A DNA stretch of 64,000 bases from Rhineura floridana (Eukaryota; Chordata; Lepidosauria; Squamata; Rhineuridae). A model generated the notes under the pieces. The model saw only the letters and a program-made list of their open reading frames with translations. It had not been told where the DNA came from and ran no database searches. Every line of letters starts with the position of its first letter. The stretch's first letter is position 1. Location: NCBI RefSeq assembly GCF_030035675.1, contig NC_084482.1, positions 227,194,943-227,258,942 on the forward strand, read 5' to 3'. Position numbers and translations under genes: made by a program. Shown piece after piece: positions 1 to 12,554 of the stretch.

Positions 1-281
1 ACTCCTTTATGCAGCGCAGAGTTAAACTGTGGGATTTGCTCCCACAAGACGCAGTGATGGCCACCAACGTGGATGGCTTTAAAAGGAACTTAGACAAATT
101 CATGGAGGACAATGCACTACCTCCATTGGCTAAGCATTATTTGCATTATCTGCATTCAGTACACCTCTGAATACCTGTTGCTGGGAATCCCAGGTGGGGA
201 GAGCACAGTTGCACTCAGGGCCTGCTTGTGGGCTTCCCATTGGAACATCTGGTTGGCCACAGTGAGGACAGAGTGCTGGGT
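1..281 (+). mobile_element. CR1-type LINE, 3' end fragment
   Basis: The first 281 bases resemble the last part of the CR1 at 48.69-48.97 kb: the end of the ORF2 reading frame (residues like LLPQDAV and LDGFKRNLDKFMED), then the 3' untranslated stretch with the phrases on a hundred-base scale in the same order. The left end runs off the window. The right end abuts a zinc-finger scrap at 283, so the usual short terminal repeats of this CR1 family are missing. Confidence 0.85.
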
Positions 282-282
282 C

Positions 283-345
283 ACTTTGGTATTACTCCAC
301 ATCAAATAACCCACACAGGAGAGAAACCATATAAATGCATAAAGA
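283..345 (+). pseudogene. C2H2 zinc-finger scrap (finger linker HTGEKPYKC)
   Basis: Read from 292, the bases give [11 protein letters not shown] followed by a stop. The stretch 283-340 is almost the same as 4821-4880, the sixth-to-seventh finger junction of the KRAB zinc-finger gene at 2.5-5.5 kb. It is a broken paralogous copy or a duplicated piece of that gene, joined directly to a CR1 tail on its left. Only part of one finger and the linker survive. Confidence 0.75.
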
Positions 346-442
346 CCTGATGCAGCGGGGCTCTTGCCATGTTCTTATGCCTTCCTTTCCCTGATGGTTT
401 TCTTCCTTTCCTGCCTGGGACCTCCCACTGCTGATGTTTCAG

Positions 443-566
443 GTGGAGGGGTGGAGAGGAGTGGCCAGCAATTTCTCTGCGACAGAGAAGGTTCCCCTGG
501 ATCCCACCCAGTGGCTGCTATTCAGGGGGAGCGTGCAAGAGGGTGACAGAGGAACTGCCTCACAAG
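443..566 (+). other. possible zinc-finger-gene spacer exon
   Basis: A pyrimidine-rich tract ending TTTCAG at 442 and a donor GTAGGG at 567 bracket 124 bases open in one frame, with residues such as EKVPLDPTQW and FRGSVQEGD. It leaves phase 1, as the KRAB exon downstream does. Short acidic exons of this kind occur between the leader and finger exons of reptile zinc-finger genes. I recognise it only by general character; a chance open stretch is possible. Confidence 0.3.
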
Positions 567-731
567 GTAGGGATTAATGGACAACCTCAGCCTGCTGTTT
601 GTGTTGTCACTGAGCTTGTGGTGGTGTCGTGGTGACCTCTTCTTCAGGCACTTGTACCCCAAGTTGCGTTACTGTGCCTAAGAACAATGATTCCCTTTGT
701 GAGTAAGCAAGGCCTTATAAAAGAGCCTCCA

Positions 732-1045
732 ATACCTACCTACATTTATTTATTTATTTATTTGTTTGTTTAATTTGTATCCCACCCTTCCTCCCAGCAG
801 GAGCCCAGCGCGGCAAACAAAATGCTAAAAACACTTTAAAACATCGTAAAAACAGATCTTAAAATACATTAAAACAAAACAGCGTTAAAAACATTTTAAA
901 AAATCAACTTTGAAAAAGGGTTAAAAACATTATTAAAAAACATATTAAGCAATTCTGACACAGATGCAGACTGGGATAGGTCTCAACCTAAAAGGCTTGT
1001 TGAAAGAGGAAAGTCTTCAAAAGGCGCCGAAAAGATAGCAGAAAA
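732..1045 (-). mobile_element. L2-type LINE 3' end
   Basis: Read on the minus strand, the right end encodes an L2 carboxy terminus (RLLKTFLFQQAF). It is followed by an A/T-rich 3' untranslated region and then the CCTGGGCTCCTGCTGGG/TTTATTTATT-type tail seen as TTTATTTATTTATTTGTTTG at 746. The element is heavily 5'-truncated. The same tail occurs in sense at 19.48-19.64 kb. Confidence 0.7.
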
Positions 1046-2110
1046 GATTTCTTAGTATTATAGGAGAGAGAACTTATTTTGAAGAAGAGCCAGCAAGAAC
1101 AACCAATAATACAACTCTGTTTTATTTATCTATCCCTATTTATCTATACAGAAAATACTTTCCCTAAGGATGATTAAAAGAGCATTGATCAGGTCTTACA
1201 ATATAAAAGTATACTTTACCAAGCCTGGGTCTCGATCTCGCAACCAAGTTAGAGAGAGAGCACCCTTACAATCTAAAAAGCTCGTTATATACCTGTCTAA
1301 AAGCCACCTCAACATAACGTCACTGCAGAGCACTAATGATATTCCTATAAAAAGTGGTTAATAAGACATTGGTTTCTTTACCTAATAAGCCATCAAACCA
1401 CTAAGATTAAAAAGGTTCTCTTTCTTAGAGTGCGGTCAAGCAGTTTGCTGTCATTCAAAGTTCACCTTGCGGTTCCTGCGTAAAGTTAGCATAATAGTAA
1501 ACCTCCTGTTACCTGCTTTTCTAAAAAGTTGCTACCTCAAGCTAGACCACATTATCTCCTATTAGATCTGGAGTTTCTGAAGCTCTATTTTATATTTCTT
1601 AACACATCAACCCTTCAGGCGGGGGGAGGAGATGACAGTCTGGTTTGGTTAAAGGTCATGCCTGAGGTCTGATATGCTCCTGGTACGTATCTTCGAGGCA
1701 TTCCAAATCTAGGATTTGTATTGGGGAGAATCACAATAGTTCCTGGGGGGGGGGGGTCTGATTAATCCATGCCTGCATCTCTGATCTTTTTACTGCCTTA
1801 TTTGTTAAAACAGGACATGTTTCAGACATATTTTTACCACTCTCCCGTGACAGTGGTGGAGAGCTTGTCTCCATCTCCTCCCACAGTTTAGTGAATGTGA
1901 TTGATGTTCATTTCTCTGCATTATTGTAGCTATAGCGTGGTGAAATGTTTACAGTGTTTGACTAGGACTAGAGACACCTAGGTTTAAATTTCTACTTGGC
2001 TATGAAAGTCAACTGGGTGACCATGAGCCATTCACAAACTCCCAGCCTAACCTACGTCACAGGGTTGTTGTGAGGCTAAAATGGGAGCATGTGCATTCTG
2101 GACAGTCCGG
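1046..2110. other. unannotated stretch
   Basis: No coding exon or repeat was recognised. The stretch is A/T-rich on the left, has a run of thirteen G at about 1744-1756, and contains no open frame with protein-like content. Confidence 0.5.
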
Positions 2111-2112
2111 TG

Positions 2113-2275
2113 TATAGAATCATAGAGTTGGAAGGGGCCTATAAGGCCATTGAATCCAACCCCTTGCTCAATGCTGGAATCCAACTTAAAGCATGCCTGA
2201 CAGGTGGCTGTCCAGCTGCCTTTTGGATGCCTCCAGCGTTGGAGAGCCCACCTCCTCCCTAGGTCATTGATTCCA
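2113..2275 (-). mobile_element. CR1 3' end fragment
   Basis: This is the antisense of the typical CR1 3' end: ATAGAATCATAGAGTTGG, then AGGGGCCTATAAGGCC, then the TGGCTGTCCAGCTGCC block. Related fragments in this window lie at 7.70, 49.80, 59.95 and 60.48 kb. Confidence 0.9.
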
Positions 2276-2502
2276 TTTCTGTTCTGCTGTTCTTGAGAAG
2301 GATCAACTGAAAACGAACAAGAAAAGGTGTGGTGTAAGTGAGTTTAGGAATAAAGAAATGGAAAAATGTGAGAGGAATCCCTCTCTGGGGCATGCAGGGC
2401 CCAGTCCATTTAGGGGGCTTGATACTAAGGTCCAGCACCTTGAATAGGCCCAGGCAGACAACAGGCTCAATTGCCGCCCCACCTCCTTTGTCTCCCTCCC
2501 AG

Positions 2503-2585
2503 GTGGTGAAATGACCCTGGAGCTTCCTTTCAACCATTCTCTTTGTGATGGAGCTGAAACAGTTGCTGCACAGTCCCTGGATCAG
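2503..2585 (+). CDS. KRAB-C2H2 zinc-finger gene, exon with start codon
   Basis: This is the first recognisable coding exon of a KRAB zinc-finger gene. The acceptor is CTCCCTCCCAG at 2502, the ATG is at 2511, and 25 codons (MTLELPFNHSL... ending SLDQ) run to a GTAGGAG donor at 2586 in phase 0. In reptile KRAB genes a short acidic leader ending in DQ is commonly spliced straight onto [10 protein letters not shown], as here. An upstream exon could add more N-terminal residues; the start is chosen because it is the only ATG in frame within the exon. Confidence 0.65.
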
Positions 2586-2674
2586 GTAGGAGAAGAATGG
2601 TTGCAGAGATGGGCAAGGGGCAGGCTGGGTGCCCCTTTTGAGTCTGCCCAAACAGATCACTTGGAATCCTTTGA

Positions 2675-3097
<423 letters not shown>

Positions 3098-3121
3098 TGA
3101 GCTCAACCCGGGAAGACAAAT

Positions 3122-3285
3122 AAGTGGCTCAGAGGTAGATCTGCTTTGCATGCCGATGGTCCCTGGTTCAGTTCCCAGCATCTCCAGTTATGACAGCAAG
3201 AGACCATAGTCTGAAATCCTGCTGTTCAGGGTAGACAGAACTGAGCTAGATGAACCAATGTTTTGGAATAAGTCAGCTCTCCATG
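3122..3285 (+). mobile_element. tRNA-derived SINE
   Basis: The sequence has a tRNA-like internal promoter: an A-box-like GTGGCTCAGAGGTAG at 3123 and a B-box-like GGTTCAGTTCC at 3165. The non-tRNA body follows, with the GAGCTAGATGAACCAATG phrase. It sits in the intron between the KRAB and finger exons. The same family is seen antisense at 43.49 and 49.14 kb. Confidence 0.75.
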
Positions 3286-3310
3286 TTCCTCTGTCTTCAA
3301 AAGGTGCCTG

Positions 3311-3927
3311 TTTATTTATTTATTTATTTTGTTGCATTTATATACCGCCCATAGCAAGTAGCTCTCAGGGCGGTAAACAGAATAGGATAAAATACATACA
3401 TCATAGTAATAAAATCACAGAACATATAAGACACAATGAAAACAAAATACAATTAAACAAAATATAAGATGATAAAAAGGATTAGTATTACAAGATTAAA
3501 AAGATAAAAAGATTAAAATGATTAAAATGCCTGGGAGCATAAGAAGGTCTTTACCTGGCGCCGGAAAGATAATAATGTAGGCGCCAGGCGTACCTCTTCG
3601 GGGAGGCTATTCCACAACTCGGGGGCCACGACAGAAAAGGCCCTAGATCTAGTAACCACCCTCCGGGCTTCACGATGGGTTGGTACCCGGAGGAGGGCCT
3701 TACATGCTGAATGAAGTGAGCGGGTAGGTTCATAGCGGGAGAGGCGTTCCACCAGGTATTGCGGTCCCACGCCATGTAAGGCTTTATAGGTCATAACCAG
3801 CACCTTGAATCTCGCCCGGAAGCAAATAGGTAGCCAGTGCAGGCGAGCCAGAACAGGAGTTATGTGCGAAGACCGACTGGTCCTCGTCAATAGTCTAGCT
3901 GCCGCATTCTGCACTAGCTGAAGCTTC
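3311..3927 (-). mobile_element. L2-type LINE, 5'-truncated copy in the KRAB intron
   Basis: On the minus strand it encodes the L2 carboxy-terminal region: [50 protein letters not shown], then RAFSVVAPELWNSLP and VKTFLCSQAF. A 3' UTR follows with the ACCGCCCTGAGAG hairpin motif and a TTTA-rich tail. The reading frame is open across about 130 codons. It inserted in the intron of the KRAB zinc-finger gene, antisense to it. Confidence 0.9.
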
Positions 3928-4148
3928 CAAACTAAGGCTCATCAGGGTTGGTGTCAGCAGAATTTGTGCATGGAAGACATTCTACGTTCAGGAATTCCAA
4001 GTGTTCAGCAGAAAGTGCTTGGAATCCCCCTGAAGACTTTCTGCCTCAATACAGAAATATCTGAGGGGAACTGGGGCATGCAGGGAAGTTGTGGGTGGGC
4101 CTGCCATGCACTCAACAGAGAAGCAGCTATTGGGCTTGTCCTTGATGA

Positions 4149-5479
<1,331 letters not shown>

Positions 5480-5854
5480 TGGAAAACTAAGTAGCAAACA
5501 ACCCACACAAGAGAAAGCATTCAAATACAAACAGTCTGGAAAGAACTTCAGTTAACACAGAGATCTTACCATATTCCACTAACTATGAAGAGTCATGAAA
5601 AGACAAAGCATACAAATGCTTACTCTTTTTCTAAAACAACAAAGACACTTGTGGCAACTGTAAAGCTCCCAGATTAATTATGGTATATGTTTTTGTGGAC
5701 TAGAGTTCATTTCATCTGATGCATGAAGTGTTATTCTTAGTGGGCTGGTACAGAAGCGTAAGGGTGCAGAGAGGGAAAATGTAGAGGTGCGATTGAAACC
5801 AAATAACAGAAAATGCTGCCTTTGACAATTGCTGTAAAGTTTAAACATGTGCAA

Positions 5855-5860
5855 AATAAA
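5855..5860 (+). terminator. candidate poly(A) signal AATAAA for the KRAB zinc-finger gene
   Basis: An AATAAA lies about 375 bases past the last finger stop. The 3' region between (5480-5850) contains one more finger-like scrap and an interspersed repeat with AACAAAGACACTTGTGGCA and TTCATCTGATGCATGAAG. No experimental support is visible. Confidence 0.35.
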
Positions 5861-7690
5861 CAGTGACCATTCATAAGGGCATTGCTGGTAGATAATAGCA
5901 CGGATCATGTTGGAAGCCGAGCAGGTGAAGGAACCCTTGGAATTGTGGATGACGTTGCAAAATCCTGTGACCATTCTGCCTGAGTAGATATGGGGATGGA
6001 TATTACATCTGGACTCATTACCAGATCTGGTCCCTTTTTTTTCAGTTTCTGTTGGATGGTCTATTGTTGCTTGTGCATTAGTAGCTGCTTCAGATTAGGG
6101 TGCAGCCTGAAGGTAAGGAGAGACCTATCCCACAAGGCCTATGAGAGGGAAGTATATTATTAGGATGACTTACGAAAAAGACAGTACTCAGATCTTTATA
6201 AATGCTAGATTTGTGCTATAAGGCTTTTAGAGCTTGAGGTTTGTGAAATTGCTTTTTTAAAAAAAAAAATGAACATGGTTTATTTGAAAAGTTTGAATCT
6301 TAGATTTGGAATAAGGAGGATTGTGTTCAAGCTTTGTCTGCAGGAAATGAGTTAAGTTAGCACAAGCAATTTATCTCTATTAGAGAAAGCAAGCAAGAGT
6401 TATTTTTAACACTGCTGGTTGACCATTCCTTTTGTTAGGCAATTTACAGGTAAATGGTGCAAAATGCTTGGCCAGTGCAGATATGAGTCATCTGAGATGC
6501 ACAGCAGAGCATCCCCCACAGCTAAAGCAGCAGGCATGTAGGGGTGAGAAAGAGAGTGGAAAGGGGAGAGCAGGTTTGCAGCTTTCCTGCACCCATGTCC
6601 CCTGGCAGCTACCTATACCCTACACTCTAGATGGACCAATATGATGTGACTCGGTATAATGCAACTACCTATGCATCTATGGTTTTTAAAATAGTTTTGT
6701 TGCTGTAGTGATTGTGTTGATGTATTTTACTGATTATATGCTGCTCTATCAGGTGATTATCCTAAAAAGTGCTAAAGAAGTTTCTTAAATAAAAATAAAG
6801 TCATGTGATTTCAGGCATATCATGTGATTCTTTTCATTGCTACTGGCCAAGGAGAAAGGGAACAGTTGGCCCTTCCATCTCCCCTGCTGAACCAGGCTAA
6901 ACTGCTGACGCGGAAGGTCACCCAATTTCCCTAGCGGCTCTTGTTACTGGAGGTGTGGGTTCTTTTAAGTTAATGTGGCTTATTTATTTATTTAGAAGCA
7001 TTTATTAAACACTTAATTGTTTGTTGAAAAAAATATTTTTGTTGATGATTTTTGAAAAAGAAAGAAAAGCACAAGAAGAGCGTATACACGTCAGCTGAAT
7101 TGTCAGTAAATCAAACTCCTGCCATCAGAAGCGGTAATATGCAATTCAGTTCTAAAAACCCAAAGGAAGAAGCATTAGAAGAAATATCTCCTCCAGAACT
7201 CTGCATGAGTAGAGGAGGGTGAAGAAATGGACTATTCTTATTGACAAAGCTAAGGAAGGGGAACCAAAGTCTATCAAAGTGATCATGCCGTGCCAAACCA
7301 TATATAAACCTCAGATGATACGTAAGGTGTTCAGAGACAGTGATGTCCCAGACTCGAGTCTGCCACCCCTCTCTGGAAGAGCTAGTCTCCCCCTTCCATT
7401 TGCTAGCTACATCCAAGCATGCGGATGTCAAAAGCAGGGAAACCAGCTCATTGTGATGAACCATTGGACTAGTATCGCTCTCCACAGACTCTAGAACTAA
7501 AAAGGGATCCAGACTCAGACATTGGAGAATGATACCAAAGATTTGCGCAAAAAAATGCTGAAATTTTTCACAGTCCCACAGAGGTGTACCTGGGTCCCGA
7601 TGCTACCACAACCTCTCCAGCATTCCTCCTTTCTATCTACTCTTCTTAACCCTATGCAGGCCCAATCCACCACTTCAAGTTGAACTATAT
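5861..7690. other. unannotated stretch
   Basis: No exon, RNA gene or recognisable transposon was found. The short overlapping open frames on both strands at 7.1-7.5 kb resemble nothing known to me. Confidence 0.5.
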
Positions 7691-7694
7691 ATTC

Positions 7695-7938
7695 CAACAA
7701 GTTAGAGGAAGCCAGATTTTGGCTGAACATCAGGAAAAACTTCCTGTTAGAGTGGTACGAGTATGGAACCAATGACCTAGAGAGGTGGTGGGCTCTCCAA
7801 CACTGGAGGCCTTCAAGAGGCAGCTGGACAGCCAGCTGTCGGGGATGCTTTAAGTTGGATTCTTGCACTGAGCAAGGGGTTGGACTCAGTGGCCTTACAG
7901 ACCCTTTCCAACTCAATTCTCTACAATTCTGTGATCCC
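7695..7938 (+). mobile_element. CR1 3' end fragment
   Basis: This is a sense CR1 tail containing GAACATCAGGAAAAACTTCC, AACCAATGACCTAGAGAGG, the CTGGACAGCC block, GGGGTTGGACTCAGTGGCC and the TTCTGTGATCCC end. It ends about 35 bases before the MHC class II alpha-2 exon. Confidence 0.9.
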
Positions 7939-7974
7939 ATGAATCTGATGACCACTATTCATCTTCTTCCCCAG

Positions 7975-8228
7975 TCGCTCCTTTGTCAACAGTGGTGTAC
8001 CCTAGAAATCCCATGGAACCGTGGAACCCCAACATCCTCTGCTTTGTGGTCTGGTTCTCTCCCCCAGTGCTGAACATCACCTGGCTGAAGAACAACGAGG
8101 TGGTCTTGCAGGGTATGGAGGAGACAGGCTTCTACCCCAGGGTGGACAACACCTTCCGCAAGTTCTCCTACATCTCCTTCGTCCCGGAGCATGGGGACTT
8201 CTACGTCTGCCAAGTGGAGCACTGGGGG
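7975..8228 (+). pseudogene. isolated MHC class II alpha-chain alpha-2 (Ig-like) exon
   Basis: A CTTCTTCCCCAG acceptor precedes an open phase-1 exon translating to VAPLSTVVYPRNPMEPWNP, ILCFVVWFSPPVLNITWLK, then FRKFSYISFVPEHGDFYVCQ and VEHWG. This matches the class II alpha-2 domain of the immunoglobulin C1 family: both Ig cysteines, the glycosylation-type NIT, WLK and the ending C-Q-V-E-H-W-G. One residue appears to be missing before the first cysteine relative to mammalian DRA. Homology stops right after HWG in a G-run, so the exon lacks its last 8-10 codons and donor. No leader, alpha-1 or transmembrane exon is seen nearby. It is best read as a relic of an alpha gene; a gene with divergent neighbouring exons is less likely. 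Confidence 0.8.
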
Positions 8229-8239
8229 GGGGTGTCTCT

Positions 8240-9254
8240 CAGGGGAGGATGGAGAAAATCCAAAGAGAGATCTGTATCTAGACTCCATCCATGTCTTGTG
8301 GTCCCAGCTGTGTCACTGAATCATCCTCATCAGAAAGGATTCCTCCAGCTTGCTTGGTGAGCTTCCAGTTTCCAGAGCCCCGAAAACATTACCCTCATCT
8401 ACGTGAAGGACCCTCAAGGTCACGTCTGAATGGGGAGAGGGGGAGGACCTTCTTCTTCCGCAAAATCTTCCAGATGGCATCTGTACAATCCAAACTCTGG
8501 AGCTTGGGAAAACTTACTGATAAAACTCAAAAGAAATCAAGATTTATGGAAAAGTCACTAGATTTAAGCACAGCAGATATAGACCACATTTTTTAATATT
8601 ATCAGAGCAATTGTTATTCTCAGATAAGAACTGGAGGTTACAGTTAAAGCATCAGCCACAAGCAACCTCTATCCAGTGAGGGAGGTCCGTCCTTCCCCAG
8701 AAACTGGAGTCCCCCATTTTTTTGTGGTGAGGGCTGCTGAATGGACGAACTTCTCCTTCCCCAGGAACAATTTAGGGAGGGGGAAGGGCAGACCTCCAGC
8801 CTCTCTCCAGGAGCAGGAACCTCACCAGTTGAACTAACTGACTTTGGGTCCAAAGGAAGGAGATGTGGGCAGGTGGATGGCCCAGGACATTTTGATGCCT
8901 GAAGCCCAGGCAGGATGATGGCCCCCATCCCCAATGGCAGCTGAATCTTACTTCCTGGTGACGGACTATCCTATCCTCCCTCCACCGAGGGCTGCAGGAG
9001 GTGAGCTGAGGGTGGTGCAAGGCGGGCCTCATGGCAGACACACAGCTCTGTCCTCCAGCAGAGGAAAATGACGGGGGAAACCCAGGAGGAAGAGCTGGGG
9101 GGCAGTTCCTGTCCCTGCCCCCCACACCTCCCAGCATCTCCCTCTGTTGGACTGGGCAGCCCCCCATACACACCCAGCAAGCAACCTGGTGCCAAAACAA
9201 AAAATCATCAAAGGAGGAGAACAATGGAACTGGAAGTGAAGCAGAATGTTATGT
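8240..9254. other. unannotated stretch, GC-rich
   Basis: No class II exon or known repeat was recognised. Long open frames here exist on both strands at once and are explained by GC content. Confidence 0.45.
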
Positions 9255-10215
9255 GCTCCTTGTGGGGGGTGAGGGTGGCATTGCACCCCACCTTTCTCAT
9301 GCAATTGACCTGGGAATGCCCACAGGGATAAGATGTTTTGTGGAATGTGACTGACTTTGCACCCTCTGAGTTTTGGATATTTATCTGGTGATTTTCTGGC
9401 TGTACGAATATGTGTCGAGTGACCGTTTCAACTGCAATTTTGGCTACCGGATAAAATGATTTTCTGAAACTCCATGAAGGTCTGCAGGTAAAAGCACATC
9501 TCCAGCCCCACCCCATCACACACGGGCACTCCTTGGGAAACCTATGGGGCCATTTGCAAGGGGGGGGCTGGGCTGGTTGTTCTTGCTGCAGAGACTGGGG
9601 GGGCAGCTTAGAGGGGGGATATTTTGCCTTTCCACAGAAGGATCCTTTCCACACAAACACTCCCCCCACTCTATTCCTCCTCCCTGCGAGGGGAAGCCAG
9701 AGGCATTGGCAGAGCTGAAGGGCACATCCCAGCCAAGCAGGAATATTCAGGAGAGGGAGGGGGTGTGGCCTGGGAGAGTTCCGAGGTCCAGATGGGGAGG
9801 CTGGGAGGGCCAGAGTTGCCCCTCTCCCCCAGCTCTGACATTCCCCACCTTAAAGAGGGCAATAGTAAAGTGTCACCACACTTTGTTGTTTAAAGACAGA
9901 AGGTTTCAAGGCTCTCCGAGGGTGACTCACACAGGGGGCAGCTATCTGGACAAGAGATGTGCAAGATAAACATGAAAATGAAAAATAACGCTTTGCGGAA
10001 TCAGGTAATCAACATGTTAAATGCAGCAAAGGGAGTCCTTCCTTTCTCCCCCCCAAAAAGATAAACCAGGGGTGGTGCTGTTGAGGCTGCAGGGCGGGGG
10101 TGTGTGCTGTGATTGTCCTTCTCCAGCTTTCTGCCCCCCACAAAGCCCTCATCCTCTCAGCCACAGAAGATGCAGCCACTTGCAAGAGAGAGAGAGAGAG
10201 AAGCAGCTTCCGCAC
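9255..10215 (+). repeat. long interspersed repeat, arm A (inverted partner at 62395-63240)
   Basis: Over about 930 bases the + strand here matches the minus strand of 62395-63240, block by block. Shared blocks include GACCTGGGAATG near 9307, GCTGCAGAGAC near 9588, TTGGCAGAGCTGAAGGGCAC near 9707, TAGTAAAGTGTCACC near 9864, and CAGCCACTTGCAAGAGAG near 10170. Neither arm has an evident protein. It is either an unclassified transposon or a segmental duplication. Confidence 0.75.
10182..10202. repeat. (GA)n microsatellite
   Basis: A short AG dinucleotide run at the end of repeat arm A. Confidence 0.8.
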
Positions 10216-10951
10216 CTCGTAGGATCCTGATGGAGCAGCGAAGTCTACCTCATGAGCCCTGGAAGGTAGAGAAAAAAGGAGGATGAGATGAGCCCATGAG
10301 GGGGTGGGGAAAGGTGGGGAGTGCATTTTGCAACCACATTATTGTTGGACGGAGGGACTTCAGGACAAAAATAAGCCAGAACATTCATAGTGTGAAAAGT
10401 TCTGGCACTTCATCAGGATGTTGCGGCACATGCGCTGGTTGGGAGTGTGGCAGCCCCAAACCTTTTGCAAGGGGAAACAGTATTGGAAGCTAGATAGCCT
10501 GTGACCTCCTTGATAGCATCAGGAGCACAAATAGTCGTGAATGTGTGATAGACAGGTTGTGTGTAGGGGCCTTCAATATCGTTCCTTTTAATTGATTTGG
10601 AATGGACTCGGGGGGACTGTGAAGGGATGCTCTGAGGTTCACATGGCCCTGCTAAATGAGATGGGTCCCTAGTCTACATGGGGGGAATTGAGGGCCTGGT
10701 ACAACCCCATCTCACCAGCCCCCACTTCTAGGAAATCTGACCCTGGCAACAGGTCCAGGGAGAGTGTGGGAGGGGTGGGCGGAGGGGACCAGGGAGCTCC
10801 TTTTCTCCCTGCAAATGCTCCCCCCCCAATATATGGGCTCCAGAGAGCACCAGTGGCTGCAAAGGGTCATCCCAAGCAGAGGGGGTCAAGCGGGGCTGGA
10901 GAGTGTCAATCAAAGGGCAGGAGGGACGTCGCCTGGACTCTGAGGCATGGC
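10216..10951. other. unannotated stretch
   Basis: G-rich sequence between the interspersed repeat and the LTR element; nothing recognised. Confidence 0.45.
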
Positions 10952-12051
10952 TGTGATGTCCCTATAGTTTGATAACTGTAAATATGGTAAGTGCGGGTTT
11001 ATTAAGTGATATACCATGCTCTGGTAACCTCTAGACTGGACTACTGTAATGCACTCTACGTAGGGTTACCTCTGAAGACGGTTCGGAAACTTCAGCTAGT
11101 GCAGAATGCTGCGGCCAGAGTTCTTACCGGGACTAAGAAATACGATCATATAACCCCTGTCCTGGCCCAGCTGCACTGGCTACCAATATGTTTCCAGGCC
11201 AGATTCAAAGTGTTGGTTCTTACCTATAAAGCCCTTAACGGCATTGGACCGCAATACCTGATGGAACACCTCTCCCGCTATGTACCAGCCCGTTCACTGC
11301 GCCTGACATCGAAGGCCCTTCTCCGGGTTCCAACGCATATGGAGGCCCGGAGAGTAATAACTAGAGCTAGAGAGTTATGGAACGCCCTCCCTGATGAGAT
11401 ACGCCTGGCGCCTTCTTTGTTATCTTTTCGGCACCAGGTAAAGACCTACCTCTTTGCCCAGGCATTTTAAATTTTAAACTCTAAATTTTACAATTTTACT
11501 TTAATGTGACTTTGTTTTATCTTGTTTATATCTTTTTACACTGTATTGTTTTCATGTTTATTTGTGTTTTAACCTGTTTTTATCTTTTTGTACACCGCCC
11601 TGAGAGCTTGTTGCTATAGGGCGGTTTAAAAATGTAATTAAATAATAAAATAAATAATAATATGGTAAGTGACTGAGTGAGAAGGGGAGTACATGAGCTA
11701 GATTGCTGGAGAATGCTGAATTGTGATTGGCTGAGCATTTGAGTGGCTGAAGGTATAAATGAGGGGATGACAGTTGAGAGGAGGTTGGTTGGTTGTGGAG
11801 TGTGGATTGGAGTTTGTTGTGGGTTGGATTATATTTGGCTGATATTTAGGCAATATATATATGACCAGAAACATAAAGAGTGACATTATATGAAACCATA
11901 TGCTTGTTAAACATGCCTTACATAATCTTGTTATTTCCTGGTGTTTATAAATAAATATTTTATTGGTTTACCAAAAGCCTGATCCTTGACTGGGGCTTTC
12001 ACAAACCAAAATGGTGGGCAGGGTAATTACCAAGGTTGGGAAACAGTATCA
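10952..12051 (+). repeat. LTR 1 of the Gmr1-like element
   Basis: It begins TGTGATGTCCCTATAG and ends CAGTATCA. Without the L2 insertion it is about 450 bases, the same as LTR 2. It carries a TATAAA-like box (GGTATAAATGAGG near 11751) and AATAAATA near 11950. Confidence 0.85.
11013..11659 (+). mobile_element. L2-type LINE inserted in LTR 1
   Basis: This 5'-truncated L2 encodes [74 protein letters not shown] and [10 protein letters not shown]. The ACCGCCCTGAGAG 3' UTR hairpin and an AATAATAAAATAA tail follow. It splits the LTR between GTGATAT and ATGGTAAG. Its carboxy-terminal frame is open for about 150 codons, so it is younger than the LTR element. Confidence 0.9.
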
Positions 12052-12052
12052 A

Positions 12053-12066
12053 TGGTGGCAGCGGTG
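12053..12066 (+). other. primer-binding site matching tRNA-Leu (AAG) 3' end
   Basis: TGGTGGCAGCGGTG, one base past the LTR end, is complementary to the 3' end of vertebrate tRNA-Leu(AAG) with its CCA. This fixes the LTR boundary. A near-identical site follows LTR 2 after the L2 insertion, at about 17981. Confidence 0.75.
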
Positions 12067-12554
12067 AAGAGATAGTGTATCATCAAGTATCCAGGGCAAC
12101 CCAGGGCTGTATGCTTTATTGGCACAAAGATACAGGGGGTTTGTGGCCTGCAAGTGCACCCAGACCCTAGGTAGCAATAAGCCAGAGAGAGACTAAGGCA
12201 AAGTTCCAAGGCAATATTGTGAAATAGGGAGTTGCTGGTGGTGCTGCCTAGCAGTGGGATCTTGTGAGATCTGTGCTAGAGCCGGTGAGAGAACAAATAA
12301 AAAATGAGGATCCTGACTGGAGGGACCTGACAGGTGGAGGTCTGAGGAGGGATCATCACATGTGGTGGCTGTAGCAGTGGGATATGAACAAAAGGAGAGT
12401 CCAGATACAAACAAAAGGAGAGTCTGGATACAAACAAAAGGAGAGTCCGGATACGAAAAAAAGAGAGTCCCTAAAAAGTGGTGTGACTGTGAAAGGAATA
12501 ACAAATAAAGATTACTTGTGAATGTGTGGTAAAAGTGTCTGACCTCTAAGAAAC

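Noticed and set aside
8240-8450. class II alpha transmembrane exon after the alpha-2 exon
   Set aside because: No hydrophobic helix with the alpha-chain glycine pattern and no splice-bounded frame in phase.
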